Below are positions 32,562 through 41,992 of a stretch of DNA of 55,535 nt, in pieces. The stretch comes from Paenibacillus elgii NBRC 100335. Its GTDB lineage: Bacteria; Bacillota; Bacilli; Paenibacillales; NBRC-103111. Where the stretch lies: contig NZ_BIMB01000049.1 in the NCBI RefSeq assembly GCF_004000865.1, positions 1 to 55,535 of the forward strand, given 5' to 3'. Positions within the stretch are counted from its first letter, which is position 1. Every line of letters starts with the position of its first letter. The position numbers and the translations under genes are program-made. Below the pieces are notes generated by a model. That model did no database searches. It was not told the DNA's origin and saw only the letters and a program-made list of their open reading frames with translations.

Positions 32562-32600
32562 AGCGGTCGGGCAGAGGATGTTTCTGCCCGGCTGCTTTTT
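32562..32600 (+). terminator. Terminator of the SWIM-MoxR-vWA operon
   Basis: AGCGGTCGGGCAGA pairs with TCTGCCCGGCTGCT over 14 bp with two G-U pairs, then TTTTTCATTTTT. Confidence 0.9.
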
Positions 32601-32710
32601 CATTTTTCGCCGGGGGGATTCTTGCAGTTACAGCAGCGAAGATTGGCATTCCACGGAAAGGTGGAGTCGAGGCGTTTAGAAACATGTTCGTTTTCGGCGG
32701 CGGCGGTACA

Positions 32711-32899
32711 ACATAGAGGAACTCTGATGCGCTAATTCGAGGATTTGGCACGCTGTCGGCACATAGAGGAAGTAGGGTGCTCTATCCGTGTCGAAAAACT
32801 TTCGTTGACACGAATTTCGGCTCGATAGCAACACTACAGTTCCTCTAATTATCGCAGATCGGCTAAATTGAATAGCTTAGAGGAACGAATGTTCCTCTA
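32711..32899. repeat. Cluster of TAGAGGAA intergenic repeats
   Basis: ATAGAGGAA occurs at about 32713 and 32763 (50-bp period). TTCCTCTA occurs inverted at about 32840, and a perfect hairpin TAGAGGAAC-GAAT-GTTCCTCTA lies at 32878-32899. No gene is visible. It has the look of a dispersed intergenic repeat family; its copy number in the genome would decide this. Confidence 0.6.
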
Positions 32900-33290
32900 T
32901 TTGAGGAATGGTGCTCCGTCTCGCTTGCGTCCCCGCCTGGGGTCTAACCCTCTGCCTTGCAGCGCTGCATCGCGCAACGGGACATATTTCGCCTATATAC
33001 CATCTGAAGTCCCCGTCATGCCCGCCTACCCGTTTTTGTTACCAGCCGCATCCCGCTTGTTAATGCCATGCCTACGGCTCACTTGTATCCAGCCCGTTCA
33101 CTACGCCTCACTCATATCCCGCCCGCATCCCGCCTACTTTCACCCGTCTCCGTTCACCTGAAGTACTCGTCTATCCATCTCCCACATCCTCCCCCCCGTC
33201 CCGCCGTACCCTCGCTTCTCCCGCCTCGGCTCCGCCCCGCCCCCTGACCACCTGAAAAAATCAAACCTCATTCCTGAAGTTCATGCATTG
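32900..33290. other. Pyrimidine-rich gene-free stretch
   Basis: Strongly C/T-biased on the plus strand, with recurrent CCCGCCTAC, CCCGCATCCCGC and CCCGCCC words, mostly between 33000 and 33250. No ORF with a ribosome binding site, hairpin or RNA gene is seen. It precedes the sugar-binding protein gene, whose promoter I could not locate. Confidence 0.5.
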
Positions 33291-33347
33291 TTCGATCAGA
33301 TCGTATCCGCCATAATGAGCTTATTAAACCAGAGGGGGAAACGAACG

Positions 33348-34697
33348 ATGGCAAAAGCGATGAAGTGGGCGCAGGTCGCCTTGGCCGGATCGCTGGCCGT
33401 AAGTCTCGCCGCATGCGGAACGGACGCAAATAAACCGGCGGCGGGCAGCAGCGGCACGGCATCAAACGGAGAGGCGGCGAAGGAGAAGGACAAGTCGGGC
33501 GCGGTGACGATCACCTTCCAGAACATTTATCCGGATCCGACCGCACCGAATCATAAAATCATGAAAAAGATCGTCGCGGATTACACCGCAGCGCATCCGA
33601 ATATTAAGATCGAGCTGGATTCTCTCAATACCGACCAGCAAAAGCTGAAGCTCAAAACGCAAGCCGCAGCCAAGGAAGTGCCGGACATCACGATTGTGAA
33701 CCCCGCCGCCCAGATGAAGCCGTTCGTCGATGCGGGCCTGCTCGCACCGCTGAACGATATGCTCGACCAGAACGGGCTGAAGGACACGTTCCAAAAAGGC
33801 ATCCTCGACTACTATTCGTTTAACAATAACGTGTATGCGCTTCCGGACGGCAACAATATTGCGGTCGTCTTCTATAACAAAGAGCTGTTCAGTCAAGCGG
33901 GCGTCGAAGTGCCGAAGACGTTCGAAGAAATGATCGAAGTCGTCAAGAAGCTGAAAGCCAAAGGCATTACGCCGATCGCCATCGGGGAAAAGGACAGCTG
34001 GACCGGGTCGTTCCTATTCATGAACATGCTGCTTCGCACGAATAACGGTCCCGGCTTCCTGAAGGACGTGCTGGACAAGAAGAAGACGTTCGGCGATCCG
34101 GCATTTACCGATGCGGCAAGCAAATTCCAGGACCTGGTGCAAGCGGGCGCGTTCCAGGAAGGAGCGACCTCGTTCGACTACAATGCGGGAGAGAATCTGT
34201 TCAAGACGGGCAAAAGCGCGATGTATATCATGGGAACCTGGGCCACCGGCGCGATCGACGATTCGTCCGTAAAGGGCAAAATCGGCGTCTTCAAGTTCCC
34301 GACCGTGGGGGGCAAGGGCAACCCTGATCAGTACATGATCGCTCCCGGCAGCGCCTTCGCCGTATCGGCAACGAGCAAGCATTTGAAGGAGACGAAGGAA
34401 TTTCTCAATTACTTCATGGTCAACTTCCCGAAGGTATCCTTCGAGATGAAGAACGCCGTCGGGATTGGGCAGAAGGTGGAAGGCGACTTCAAGGCGGCCG
34501 GCTATTCGCAGCTTGCCATGGATATCCTGGAGCTGTTCAAAAACATACAGGGCGGCGATCTCGCCTTCGATAACACGATGAATCCGGGAACGGCGCAGGC
34601 GCATCTGACCAGCATCCAGAATTTGTTCGTCCAGAAAAAAGATCCGAAGGATGTCGCCAAGGAGCATCAGACCGCCTTCGAAACGAACAACAAGTAA
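33348..34697 (+). CDS. Sugar ABC transporter substrate-binding lipoprotein
   Basis: 449 residues, family 1 extracellular solute-binding protein. The signal peptide ends in the lipobox SLAAC (Cys about 24), followed by a Gly/Ser/Ala linker. Typical blocks: ITFQNIYPDPTAPNHKIMKK, LPDGNNIAVVFYNKELF and GKSAMYIMGTWATGAI. It captures a sugar outside the membrane for the two permeases downstream. ATG 33348 has GAGGGGG upstream; the open frame back to 33288 has no site. The sugar is not evident. Confidence 0.92.
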   Translation: MAKAMKWAQVALAGSLAVSLAACGTDANKPAAGSSGTASNGEAAKEKDKSGAVTITFQNIYPDPTAPNHKIMKKIVADYTAAHPNIKIELDSLNTDQQKLKLKTQAAAKEVPDITIVNPAAQMKPFVDAGLLAPLNDMLDQNGLKDTFQKGILDYYSFNNNVYALPDGNNIAVVFYNKELFSQAGVEVPKTFEEMIEVVKKLKAKGITPIAIGEKDSWTGSFLFMNMLLRTNNGPGFLKDVLDKKKTFGDPAFTDAASKFQDLVQAGAFQEGATSFDYNAGENLFKTGKSAMYIMGTWATGAIDDSSVKGKIGVFKFPTVGGKGNPDQYMIAPGSAFAVSATSKHLKETKEFLNYFMVNFPKVSFEMKNAVGIGQKVEGDFKAAGYSQLAMDILELFKNIQGGDLAFDNTMNPGTAQAHLTSIQNLFVQKKDPKDVAKEHQTAFETNNK

Positions 34698-34785
34698 CGA
34701 CGGGTCCGACCCGCAAGTGAGGGAGATCGAAAATGTTCGACTGAGGCAGCTCATGTTAGGAGTCGGAATCCAGCAATATTGCCGC

Positions 34786-34810
34786 AGCGCGCGCCGGAGA
34801 GGCGCGCGTT
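34786..34810 (+). promoter_or_regulatory. Intercistronic stem-loop between binding protein and permease
   Basis: AGCGCGCGCC-GGAGA-GGCGCGCGTT forms a very GC-rich 10-bp stem without a T run. Such hairpins often protect the upstream message and lower expression of downstream permeases. Confidence 0.6.
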
Positions 34811-34910
34811 CCCTTGCCGGGCATGAAAAACGAAACCAAAAGGTTTCACTTTGGTCATCTCATGCTCCACTCTACTAGTCACATTTTCCCAAAGGAGGTG
34901 CCCTTGAGCC

Positions 34911-35801
34911 GTGCATGCCATGAAGGTTTCCCGGCGGACGATCGCCGTCTTCGTACTTCCCTGCCTGCTGCTCTATATCGGTCTGGTGTTCGTGCCGATC
35001 CTTGTGTCGTTCTACAGCGCCATGCTGGATTGGAACGGCATCGGCGAAGCGCGGTTTATCGGGCTGGATAATTTCAAGGAGCTGTTTACGAAGGATGCGG
35101 TGTTTTGGCCATCCGTCGGCCGCACGCTGATGTTCGCTTTATTTTCCATGGCGGAGATTCCGATCGCGCTGTTCGTTGCCATCCTGATCAGCCGTTATGT
35201 GCGCAAGCCTAATTTTCTCGTCTCCAGCTATTTTCTGCCAGTCATTTTATCCGTTGTCGTCGTAGGCCAATTATGGAAAACGGTTTATAACCCGGCTTCG
35301 CTCGGAGGCATGCTGAATCAACTGCTGATGATGGTCGGCTTGGATTCGTGGACGAAGCCGTGGCTGACCGATCCGAATACGGCGATGATCGCGCTGTATT
35401 TCGTCGCGCTGTGGCAGTATCTCGGCTACCATGTGCTGATCCAGTTCACGGGCATCCAGAACATTCCGTCCGAAATCTACGAAGCGGCGCGGATCGACGG
35501 AGCGGAGGGCTTTACGGCGGACCGCTACATTACGTTCCCGATGGTCATCCCGATTTTCAAAATCTCGCTGGTGCTCGCCATCATCGGCTCGCTGCAGGCG
35601 TTCGACATGATCATGGTCATGACCGGGGGCGGTCCGGCCCATGCGACGGACGTGACGTCCACCCACATGTACAACATGTCGTTCCTGTCGATGCGGTACG
35701 GGTACGGCAGTGCGATGGCGGTATTTTTGGTCATCGAATGTCTGGCCGCCACGCTGCTGTTAAACGCGGTATTCCGGCGGATCGAGAGCAAGCTATCTTA
35801 A
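34911..35801 (+). CDS. Sugar ABC transporter permease, MalF/UgpA type
   Basis: 296 residues with six predicted membrane segments. The ATPase-contact EAA loop is YEAARIDGAEGFTADRYITF near residues 190-209, then PMVIPIF. It forms the channel with the permease that follows. GTG 34911 (or ATG 34920) after AAGGAGG. No ATPase gene is in the cluster, as usual for Bacillota sugar importers that share an MsmX-type ATPase. Confidence 0.92.
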   Translation: MHAMKVSRRTIAVFVLPCLLLYIGLVFVPILVSFYSAMLDWNGIGEARFIGLDNFKELFTKDAVFWPSVGRTLMFALFSMAEIPIALFVAILISRYVRKPNFLVSSYFLPVILSVVVVGQLWKTVYNPASLGGMLNQLLMMVGLDSWTKPWLTDPNTAMIALYFVALWQYLGYHVLIQFTGIQNIPSEIYEAARIDGAEGFTADRYITFPMVIPIFKISLVLAIIGSLQAFDMIMVMTGGGPAHATDVTSTHMYNMSFLSMRYGYGSAMAVFLVIECLAATLLLNAVFRRIESKLS

Positions 35802-35820
35802 GGGCGGGAGGGACGTTCCA

Positions 35821-36708
35821 ATGTCGATAAATTCATCTCCGAATGCGGCCGTGCAGCGAACTTCCGTACGCCCACGGAGCAAGACGTTCAAGTGGAAAAA
35901 GGTCGTAGTGCTGCCGTTCCTGTCCGTCCTGTTCGTCACGCAATTGTATCCGCTTGTCTGGCTGGTGCTGTATTCGTTCAAGACGAACGAAGAAATACTG
36001 GACGGCAGCTTCTTTTCCTTGCCCCGTGAGCTGCGGTGGCAGAACTACAAGGATGCCTACGAGGGAGGGCATTACCTGCAATATTTGTTCAACAGCCTGC
36101 TCGTTACCTCGGTAACGGTGGCGCTGGTCATCGTCTTAAGCTCGATGGTTGCTTATGCGATCACGCGGTTTCGCTGGCGCTACGGCACGCTGGTCATGAC
36201 AGTGTTTCTGATCGGCATCATGATTCCGCTTCAGGCCACGCTGCTGCCGCTTATGATCATTTTCAAAAACATCGGGATTCTCAATACGCATTTGGCTTTG
36301 ATCTTGCCTTACATTACGTTCTCGACTCCGATTGCGGTATTCGTCTTGAGTGGGTTCATGAAATCGATCCCGTACGAAATCGAAGAGTCCGCCATCATGG
36401 ACGGGGCCAGCGTGTACCGGACGTTCCGCAGCATCATTATGCCGGTCTCGGTTCCGCCGATCATGACGGTGTGCATCCTGACGTTCATTTCGATCTGGAA
36501 CGAGTACATTTTGGCGGCGACGTTCATTTCGTCGGAAAAGCTCAAGACGCTGCCGTTCGGGGTCAACAGCTTTATCGGCCAATATTCGGTCAATTACGGC
36601 GCAATCGGGGCGCTGCTCGTGCTTGGGGCGCTGCCGGTGATCATCATCTATTTTGCGCTGTCGGAACGGATTACGAAAGGCATGGTGGCCGGGGCGGTGA
36701 AGGGGTAG
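35821..36708 (+). CDS. Sugar ABC transporter permease, MalG/UgpE type
   Basis: 295 residues, six membrane segments after a basic N-terminus (KTFKWKKVVV). The EAA loop reads YEIEESAIMDGASVYRTFRS near 185-204. It pairs with the preceding permease, 19 nt upstream. The last residues SERITKGMVAGAVKG are the common end of this family. Confidence 0.93.
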   Translation: MSINSSPNAAVQRTSVRPRSKTFKWKKVVVLPFLSVLFVTQLYPLVWLVLYSFKTNEEILDGSFFSLPRELRWQNYKDAYEGGHYLQYLFNSLLVTSVTVALVIVLSSMVAYAITRFRWRYGTLVMTVFLIGIMIPLQATLLPLMIIFKNIGILNTHLALILPYITFSTPIAVFVLSGFMKSIPYEIEESAIMDGASVYRTFRSIIMPVSVPPIMTVCILTFISIWNEYILAATFISSEKLKTLPFGVNSFIGQYSVNYGAIGALLVLGALPVIIIYFALSERITKGMVAGAVKG

Positions 36709-36803
36709 GGAGCGGAAGCAGGCGGAGGATAAACCCCATATTCGCCCTCCGAGCCCGCGTGATATGATAGGAACAGTGAGGATACGGAAAGGGGAGTTTC
36801 CGG

Positions 36804-38615
36804 TTGAAGCGAGGTCTTCATTCCATTCATACCCGTCTGTTTCTGCTGTTCCTGTTTTGCATGCTCGGGCTGCTGCTCATCGTCAGCGCGCTGTATTACA
36901 AGCGGACAACAGATCAACTGCATCAGAAGATCGGGGAGATCGCGCAAAAAAATTTTTCGCAAACGATGGACTTGTTCGACCTGCTGCTCAAAGGGTACGA
37001 CAGCCTGACCAAGTCGCTGAACGGCAACCCGGATTTGCAGCGGCTGCTGCAGGCGCCGCCGACGCAGGATTCCGCGCTGCGCATGATCAACGAACGGACG
37101 ATCACGAATTTGATCGGGGCGATCTATTACTCGCGGGAGGATACGATCGGCATTCATGTCGTGGCGAATTCGGGCGCGATCTACAGCTACGGCAACTCGA
37201 TGAGCGTCATCGACCCCGGCTTCGCGAATTCCTCGTGGTACCGCAGCATACGCGAATCGTCCGGCGAAATGGTATGGTTCGGCGTCAAGGAGCATTCGAT
37301 CATCGATCAGGCGGAAAAAAGACCCGTGTTCGCCTTCGGGCGGCCGCTCTACGATCTGCACGAGCACCGGCCGATCGGCATCGTACTCATCGAGACGGAC
37401 CCGAAGCCGATTTTGTCAGGGCTTGCCAATCTGAGCTTGAGTCCGCGGAGCGAGGTCTACATCTTGTCGAAGGCGAGGCAGGTGATGGCCGTGTCCGCAC
37501 AGACGCCGAAGGAGCTTTCCGTCGCGGACTATTGGAGCGACGCGCTCGGCGACGGCGAGGTCCGGGTCGATCCGCAGGCGGGGCGTCTGATCGTCGCGTC
37601 CAAGCCGTCCATGGCGGATTGGCAGGTCGTCAGCTCGACGCCGGATGCCGATCTGAACGTGGAGCAGGATCAGATGAAGCGCTTTTTGCTGCTGGTCATC
37701 TCCGTACTCGTCGTCGTCTCGACGGCGCTGGCGACATTCGTGTCGCGGACGATTTCGTCTCCGCTCAAGCGGCTCATTCAGCAGATGAGGCAGGTGGAGC
37801 GCGGCAATTTCCGCGGTCTGCTGCACGTCAAGTCGTACGAAGAAATCAACATCCTGGTAGCGTCCTTCAATCAAATGGTCAACCGGATGGACGAATTGAT
37901 CGAAAGAGTCAAAGCGGTGTCCATCAGCGAAAAAAATGCCCAGCTGCTGGCGCTGCAATCGCAGGTGAACCCGCATTTTCTATATAACACGCTCGATATG
38001 ATCTATTGGATGCTTGATGAAAAAGGAAACGAATGGCTCGGCAAAGTTGTGTTATCGCTTTCACATATGTTCCGCTACAGCAGCCATTGGGAAGGCTCCT
38101 CCGAGGTTCGGCTGCGCGACGAGCTGGAGCAGATCCGGGACTATCTGACGATCATCGAAGCACGGCTCGAAGGCAGGGTCTCCGTCGAAATGGACGTCGC
38201 TCCGGCGTGGGAGCACATCCGGCTGCCGAAGATGACGTTACAGCCGGTGATCGAGAACGCGGTCAAGCACGGACTTGAGCGGCTGGATCGCCCCGGCGTG
38301 TTGCGCGTCTACGCGAAGGCGGACGACCGTCAGCTCCGGTTGTATGTGGAAGACAATGGAAACGGCATGGAGCCGCGTGTGCTCGATCGGCTGCGGCGTT
38401 CGCTCGGAACGAACGTCGTGCCGATGGGAGAAGAGGCTGCGGCGGAGAAGGCCGTGGAAGCGCGGCGCGGCGGGATCGGTCTGCAGAACGTGCACCGCCG
38501 GCTGGGGCTGATGTTCGGAGAAGCGTACGGGCTGCACATCGATAGCTCGCCGGGGACCGGAACGACGGTGACGATCTCGATGCCGCTGCCCGGGGAAGGG
38601 GGGACGGAAGCATGA
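36804..38615 (+). CDS. YesM-type sensor histidine kinase
   Basis: 603 residues. A membrane segment at about 12-34, an extracellular sensor region to about 290, a second membrane segment (LLVISVLVVVSTALATFV), HAMP, then the His_kinase domain with phosphoacceptor His in NPHFLYNTLDMI near 390, and a GHKL ATPase with VIENAVKHG and GIGLQNVHRRL. It phosphorylates the regulator encoded with a 4-nt overlap. TTG start after GGGGAG. Being next to a sugar importer suggests it senses that sugar or its polymer and controls the importer. Confidence 0.92.
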   Translation: MKRGLHSIHTRLFLLFLFCMLGLLLIVSALYYKRTTDQLHQKIGEIAQKNFSQTMDLFDLLLKGYDSLTKSLNGNPDLQRLLQAPPTQDSALRMINERTITNLIGAIYYSREDTIGIHVVANSGAIYSYGNSMSVIDPGFANSSWYRSIRESSGEMVWFGVKEHSIIDQAEKRPVFAFGRPLYDLHEHRPIGIVLIETDPKPILSGLANLSLSPRSEVYILSKARQVMAVSAQTPKELSVADYWSDALGDGEVRVDPQAGRLIVASKPSMADWQVVSSTPDADLNVEQDQMKRFLLLVISVLVVVSTALATFVSRTISSPLKRLIQQMRQVERGNFRGLLHVKSYEEINILVASFNQMVNRMDELIERVKAVSISEKNAQLLALQSQVNPHFLYNTLDMIYWMLDEKGNEWLGKVVLSLSHMFRYSSHWEGSSEVRLRDELEQIRDYLTIIEARLEGRVSVEMDVAPAWEHIRLPKMTLQPVIENAVKHGLERLDRPGVLRVYAKADDRQLRLYVEDNGNGMEPRVLDRLRRSLGTNVVPMGEEAAAEKAVEARRGGIGLQNVHRRLGLMFGEAYGLHIDSSPGTGTTVTISMPLPGEGGTEA

Positions 38616-39796
38616 AGCTGCTCATTGTGGATGACGAAAAGGTGATTCGGGAAGGAATCAAACGCACGGTACGGGGCGCGTTTCCGGACGCGGAGGTGCA
38701 TTTGGCCGCCTCGCCCGAGGAAGCGGTGGAGACGCTCGCCTCCTGCCGGATCGACGTCGTGCTGACGGATATTTTGATGCCGGGAATGACCGGGCTGGAA
38801 TTGATGCGGCTTACTCGGCGCAGGCACCCGCAGGTGAAATGGGTCGTCATTTCCGCGCACTCGGAATTTGCGTATGCGCAGGAAGCGGTTCGGCTCGGAG
38901 CCCGGGATTACCTGCTGAAGCCGATCGGCAAGGAGCGGCTGATTGAGCTGATTCATACGCTGCGGGAAGAGCTGCACCAAGAGCATGCCGTCTCGGCGGA
39001 AAGCCAGCTTTTGAAACAAAACCTGAAATATTTGCGCGAGGCGGTATTCCAGCGTTGGGCGGCGGGACTCGATATCGGCCGCTTCGACATGTCGGCTTTC
39101 GAGCGGAGCTACCCCGAGTTTCACTTGGTCTTGGTCGCGCTGGGTAGTCCGGGAAAAGCGCATCTGGAGCATTTTATCGTTGACAACGTGCTATCCGAGC
39201 TGATCGAGATGCGGGGGGACGGATTCGCCGCCAGTCTGGACAGCCATCATCTGCTCGGGCTTGCGGCGCTGCGTCCGGGTACGGCGATCGAAGCGTTCCA
39301 CGAGGAGCTTCATACCCACTTGAAGCGCTATGTGAAGGTGCCGTTCCAGATCGTTCACAGCGGTCCGGTGACGGATATCCGATCGGTGCCGGAGCAGGTC
39401 AGGCGGCTGCGCTCCCGGACGGTGGCGCCCGCGGCTGCGTCTGAACGCGAGCCCTGCGGAAACAGCCCTGTTGAGGTGGCGCTGCAATATATCCGCATGC
39501 ATTTCCACAGCGACCTGTCCTTGGAGAAGGTGGCGTCCGTCGTGTACTTGAATCCGGTCTATTTCAGCCAGCTCTTCAAGCAAAAGACCGGTCAGGGGTA
39601 TAAGGAATACGTCATCCACCTGCGGATGGAACGGGCCAAAGAGCTGCTGCAGGACCCGCAGCTTAGGCTCGTTGACGTAGCCGAGCGGATCGGCTATCAG
39701 GACATGCGGCATTTTACGCAGGTGTTCCGCAAAAAATTCATGCAGACGCCGACCGAGTTCCGGCAGCGTTTGCCGGTGGGAGAAGGGCGCGGTTAA
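38612..39796 (+). CDS. YesN-type response regulator with AraC DNA-binding domain
   Basis: 394 residues: receiver domain 1-120 with phosphoacceptor Asp in VVLTDILMPGMTG near 58, a linker domain, and a C-terminal AraC/XylS double helix-turn-helix (LEKVASVVYLNPVYFSQLF and VDVAERIGYQDMRHFTQVF). The linker is shorter than in many 500-residue family members. The ATG overlaps the kinase stop (ATGA). Target is likely the preceding transporter operon. Confidence 0.93.
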   Translation: MKLLIVDDEKVIREGIKRTVRGAFPDAEVHLAASPEEAVETLASCRIDVVLTDILMPGMTGLELMRLTRRRHPQVKWVVISAHSEFAYAQEAVRLGARDYLLKPIGKERLIELIHTLREELHQEHAVSAESQLLKQNLKYLREAVFQRWAAGLDIGRFDMSAFERSYPEFHLVLVALGSPGKAHLEHFIVDNVLSELIEMRGDGFAASLDSHHLLGLAALRPGTAIEAFHEELHTHLKRYVKVPFQIVHSGPVTDIRSVPEQVRRLRSRTVAPAAASEREPCGNSPVEVALQYIRMHFHSDLSLEKVASVVYLNPVYFSQLFKQKTGQGYKEYVIHLRMERAKELLQDPQLRLVDVAERIGYQDMRHFTQVFRKKFMQTPTEFRQRLPVGEGRG

Positions 39797-39902
39797 CGGC
39801 CATTAGGCCCGATGCTTGACGATCATGTCCCGCTATGGACAAAACAACCCCGGCGCGTGATACAATGGCAGCATATGGATGACGGAGTACGGGAGTGAGA
39901 GC

Positions 39903-41876
39903 ATGCCGGATTGGTCGTATCAGACGTTGTTTCGCCCGTTGTTGTTTGGACTGCCCGCCGAGACGGCGAGGGAGTTCACGTTAGGCGCCATGGGCCTGCT
40001 CAGCAGACTGCCCGGGGGAACGCTGGTCATCAAGACGCTCGGGCATATGGAGTCGCATCCGATTCTGGAAAGCGAAGCGTGCGGGGGGCTGCGCCTGAAA
40101 TATCCCGTCGGTCTCAGCGGCGGACTGGATGCTCACGGCACGGCGCATCGGGCGCTTGCTCAATTCGGATTCGGCTTTATCGAGATCGGCCCGGTGACGG
40201 TCGGGGAAGTAACGGACGACCGTCCCATTCGAAGAGAAGTGTCCCGCGAAGCGCTGCTGTATCCAGACGTCGGTGCAAACGAAGGGCTGGAAAAGCTCGT
40301 CCAGCGCATGAAGCACAAGCAGGGGCACCGGCTGCCGCTGATGTTCCGGCTGCGACCGATGCCCGATGCTTCGCCGGAACAGGCGCAGGCGGAGCTGCGG
40401 CAGATGATGGAGCGGCTCGCCCCTTGGGCCGCCGCGTTCTACATCGACAGCGTCGATACGGGCTGGCCGTCGGAAGAGACGGCAGCGTATCTTAGCGCGG
40501 TCCGGCAGGCGTCCCGGGAGGCGGCGCCGGGGAAGCCGCTGCTGCTGTACGTGGCGCCGGATGACCCGGCGGACCGGCTGCAAGCGCTCTTCAGCCGAGT
40601 GGATGCGGCGGCATGGGAAGGCATCGTTGTGGGCGATGCCGTACGGACACCCGAGGACTTCGTCATCGGGCGGGAGGTCCTTGCGCCGGGCGTGGAACGG
40701 GTGAAGCAGCTTCGTCAGCTTGCCGGGCCGGAGCCGACAATCGTTTTGGCCGGGGGCATTCACGAGCCTCGGGACGCGCTGTTGGCAGTCGAAGCGGGAG
40801 CGGATTGCGTGCAGCTTCACAGCGGGCTCGTCTACTCCGGGCCGGGACTGCCGAAGCGGATCAACGAGGCGCTGATCTACGAGAAGGTGCGGGAAGCGGA
40901 GAGTCCGCCGGAAGCGTCCTTTTGGCGGGATTGGGGCTGGATGTGCCTGCTCGGCATCGGCATGGTCATCGGCGGCATTTTGGCCTGGATGATCGCGGCG
41001 ACGTCGGTCATGCTGCCGTACGATGTGCTGTATCTCGGCATGGATCAAACGATGCTCGGACAGGCGAACCGCTGGCTGCTCGGCTTTATGTCGCACGACC
41101 GGGTCACGCTGGCGGGAACGATGATCTCCATCGGCATCTTGTATTACCAATTGGCCCGGCACGGGCTGAGAAAAGGGCTGCATTGGACGAAAACGGCCTT
41201 GATGACCTCCGGTCTGGTCGGCTTCAGCAGCTTTTTCCTGTATCTCGGGTACGGGTATTTCGACCCGCTGCATGCGCTGGCGGCGGCGGTACTGCTGCCG
41301 ATGTTCATTCTGTCCATGCGGGCGCGGACGGATCGGCCTTCGTACGATCCGCCGAATGTGGCGAACGACCGGATCTGGCGGCGCGCCCAATGGGGTCAAC
41401 TGCTGTTCGTCACGCTCGGCTTCGCGCTAGCCGTCGGTGGCGTCGTGATCGCAGGCGTCGGAATCACCTTCGTCTTCGTCCCGACGGACCTAGCTTATTT
41501 ATGCGCTTCGGCGGAGATGCTCGCGGACATCAACGAGCGCTTGATCCCGCTGATCGCGCACGATCGGGCAGGCTTCGGCGGCGCTTTGTTCTCGAACGCC
41601 CTCGCCGTGCTGATCATCGCTTTATGGGGCATCGGCCAAGGCCAGCGTTGGGTCTGGTGGACGCTGCTGCTGGGCGGCTTGCCCGGCTTTTTGGCGGGTC
41701 TCAGCGTGCATTTTCAAATCGGCTACACCGATTTCGTGCATTTGCTTCCCGCGTACTTCGCCTTCCTGCTGTATGCAGGCGGCTTGATTTTGCTGTACCC
41801 GTATCTGATGCGGCGGCCCGAGCGAAGCATACCGTCGGCAGAAGCCATGCTTACCCGAGACATCGTTCCTGAATGA
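39903..41876 (+). CDS. Dihydroorotate dehydrogenase-like domain fused to a membrane domain
   Basis: 657 residues. Residues 1-335 follow class 2 dihydroorotate dehydrogenase (LFGLPAETAREFTLGAM, GFGFIEIGPVTVGEV, AGGIHEPRDALLAVEAGADC, LVYSGPGLPKRINEAL), so the fold and flavin-phosphate loop are kept. The catalytic NVSSPNT-type loop is replaced by YIDSVDTGWPS near 180, and the flavin/substrate lysine of VKIAPD is lost (LYVAPDD). It is probably not a pyrimidine enzyme. Residues 347-640 hold about eight membrane helices. ATG 39903 has GGGAG 9 nt upstream. A terminator hairpin covers the stop codon. Confidence 0.8.
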   Translation: MPDWSYQTLFRPLLFGLPAETAREFTLGAMGLLSRLPGGTLVIKTLGHMESHPILESEACGGLRLKYPVGLSGGLDAHGTAHRALAQFGFGFIEIGPVTVGEVTDDRPIRREVSREALLYPDVGANEGLEKLVQRMKHKQGHRLPLMFRLRPMPDASPEQAQAELRQMMERLAPWAAAFYIDSVDTGWPSEETAAYLSAVRQASREAAPGKPLLLYVAPDDPADRLQALFSRVDAAAWEGIVVGDAVRTPEDFVIGREVLAPGVERVKQLRQLAGPEPTIVLAGGIHEPRDALLAVEAGADCVQLHSGLVYSGPGLPKRINEALIYEKVREAESPPEASFWRDWGWMCLLGIGMVIGGILAWMIAATSVMLPYDVLYLGMDQTMLGQANRWLLGFMSHDRVTLAGTMISIGILYYQLARHGLRKGLHWTKTALMTSGLVGFSSFFLYLGYGYFDPLHALAAAVLLPMFILSMRARTDRPSYDPPNVANDRIWRRAQWGQLLFVTLGFALAVGGVVIAGVGITFVFVPTDLAYLCASAEMLADINERLIPLIAHDRAGFGGALFSNALAVLIIALWGIGQGQRWVWWTLLLGGLPGFLAGLSVHFQIGYTDFVHLLPAYFAFLLYAGGLILLYPYLMRRPERSIPSAEAMLTRDIVPE

Positions 41877-41891
41877 GGACGATGTCTTTTT
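41858..41891 (+). terminator. Terminator overlapping a stop codon
   Basis: AGACATCGT pairs perfectly with ACGATGTCT, then TTTTT. The stop codon of the upstream gene (41874-41876) lies in the 12-nt loop, so terminating ribosomes would cover the hairpin. Confidence 0.88.
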
Positions 41892-41992
41892 GCTGCTGTA
41901 CGGCAGGAAAAATAGGTTTGTGTAGTAAAAAAATGGAGAACGGGGAAAATAGACGGGACAGTGGAAATCATTCGTACAAAAGGTGGGGCAGC

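Noticed and set aside
32711..32899. Insertion sequence ends
   Set aside because: Short inverted words are present, but no transposase fragment or target-site duplication is visible.
39981..41399. 472-codon minus-strand ORF opposite the DHODH-like gene
   Set aside because: Shadow of the real gene, rich in Arg/His/Gln and without a start context.
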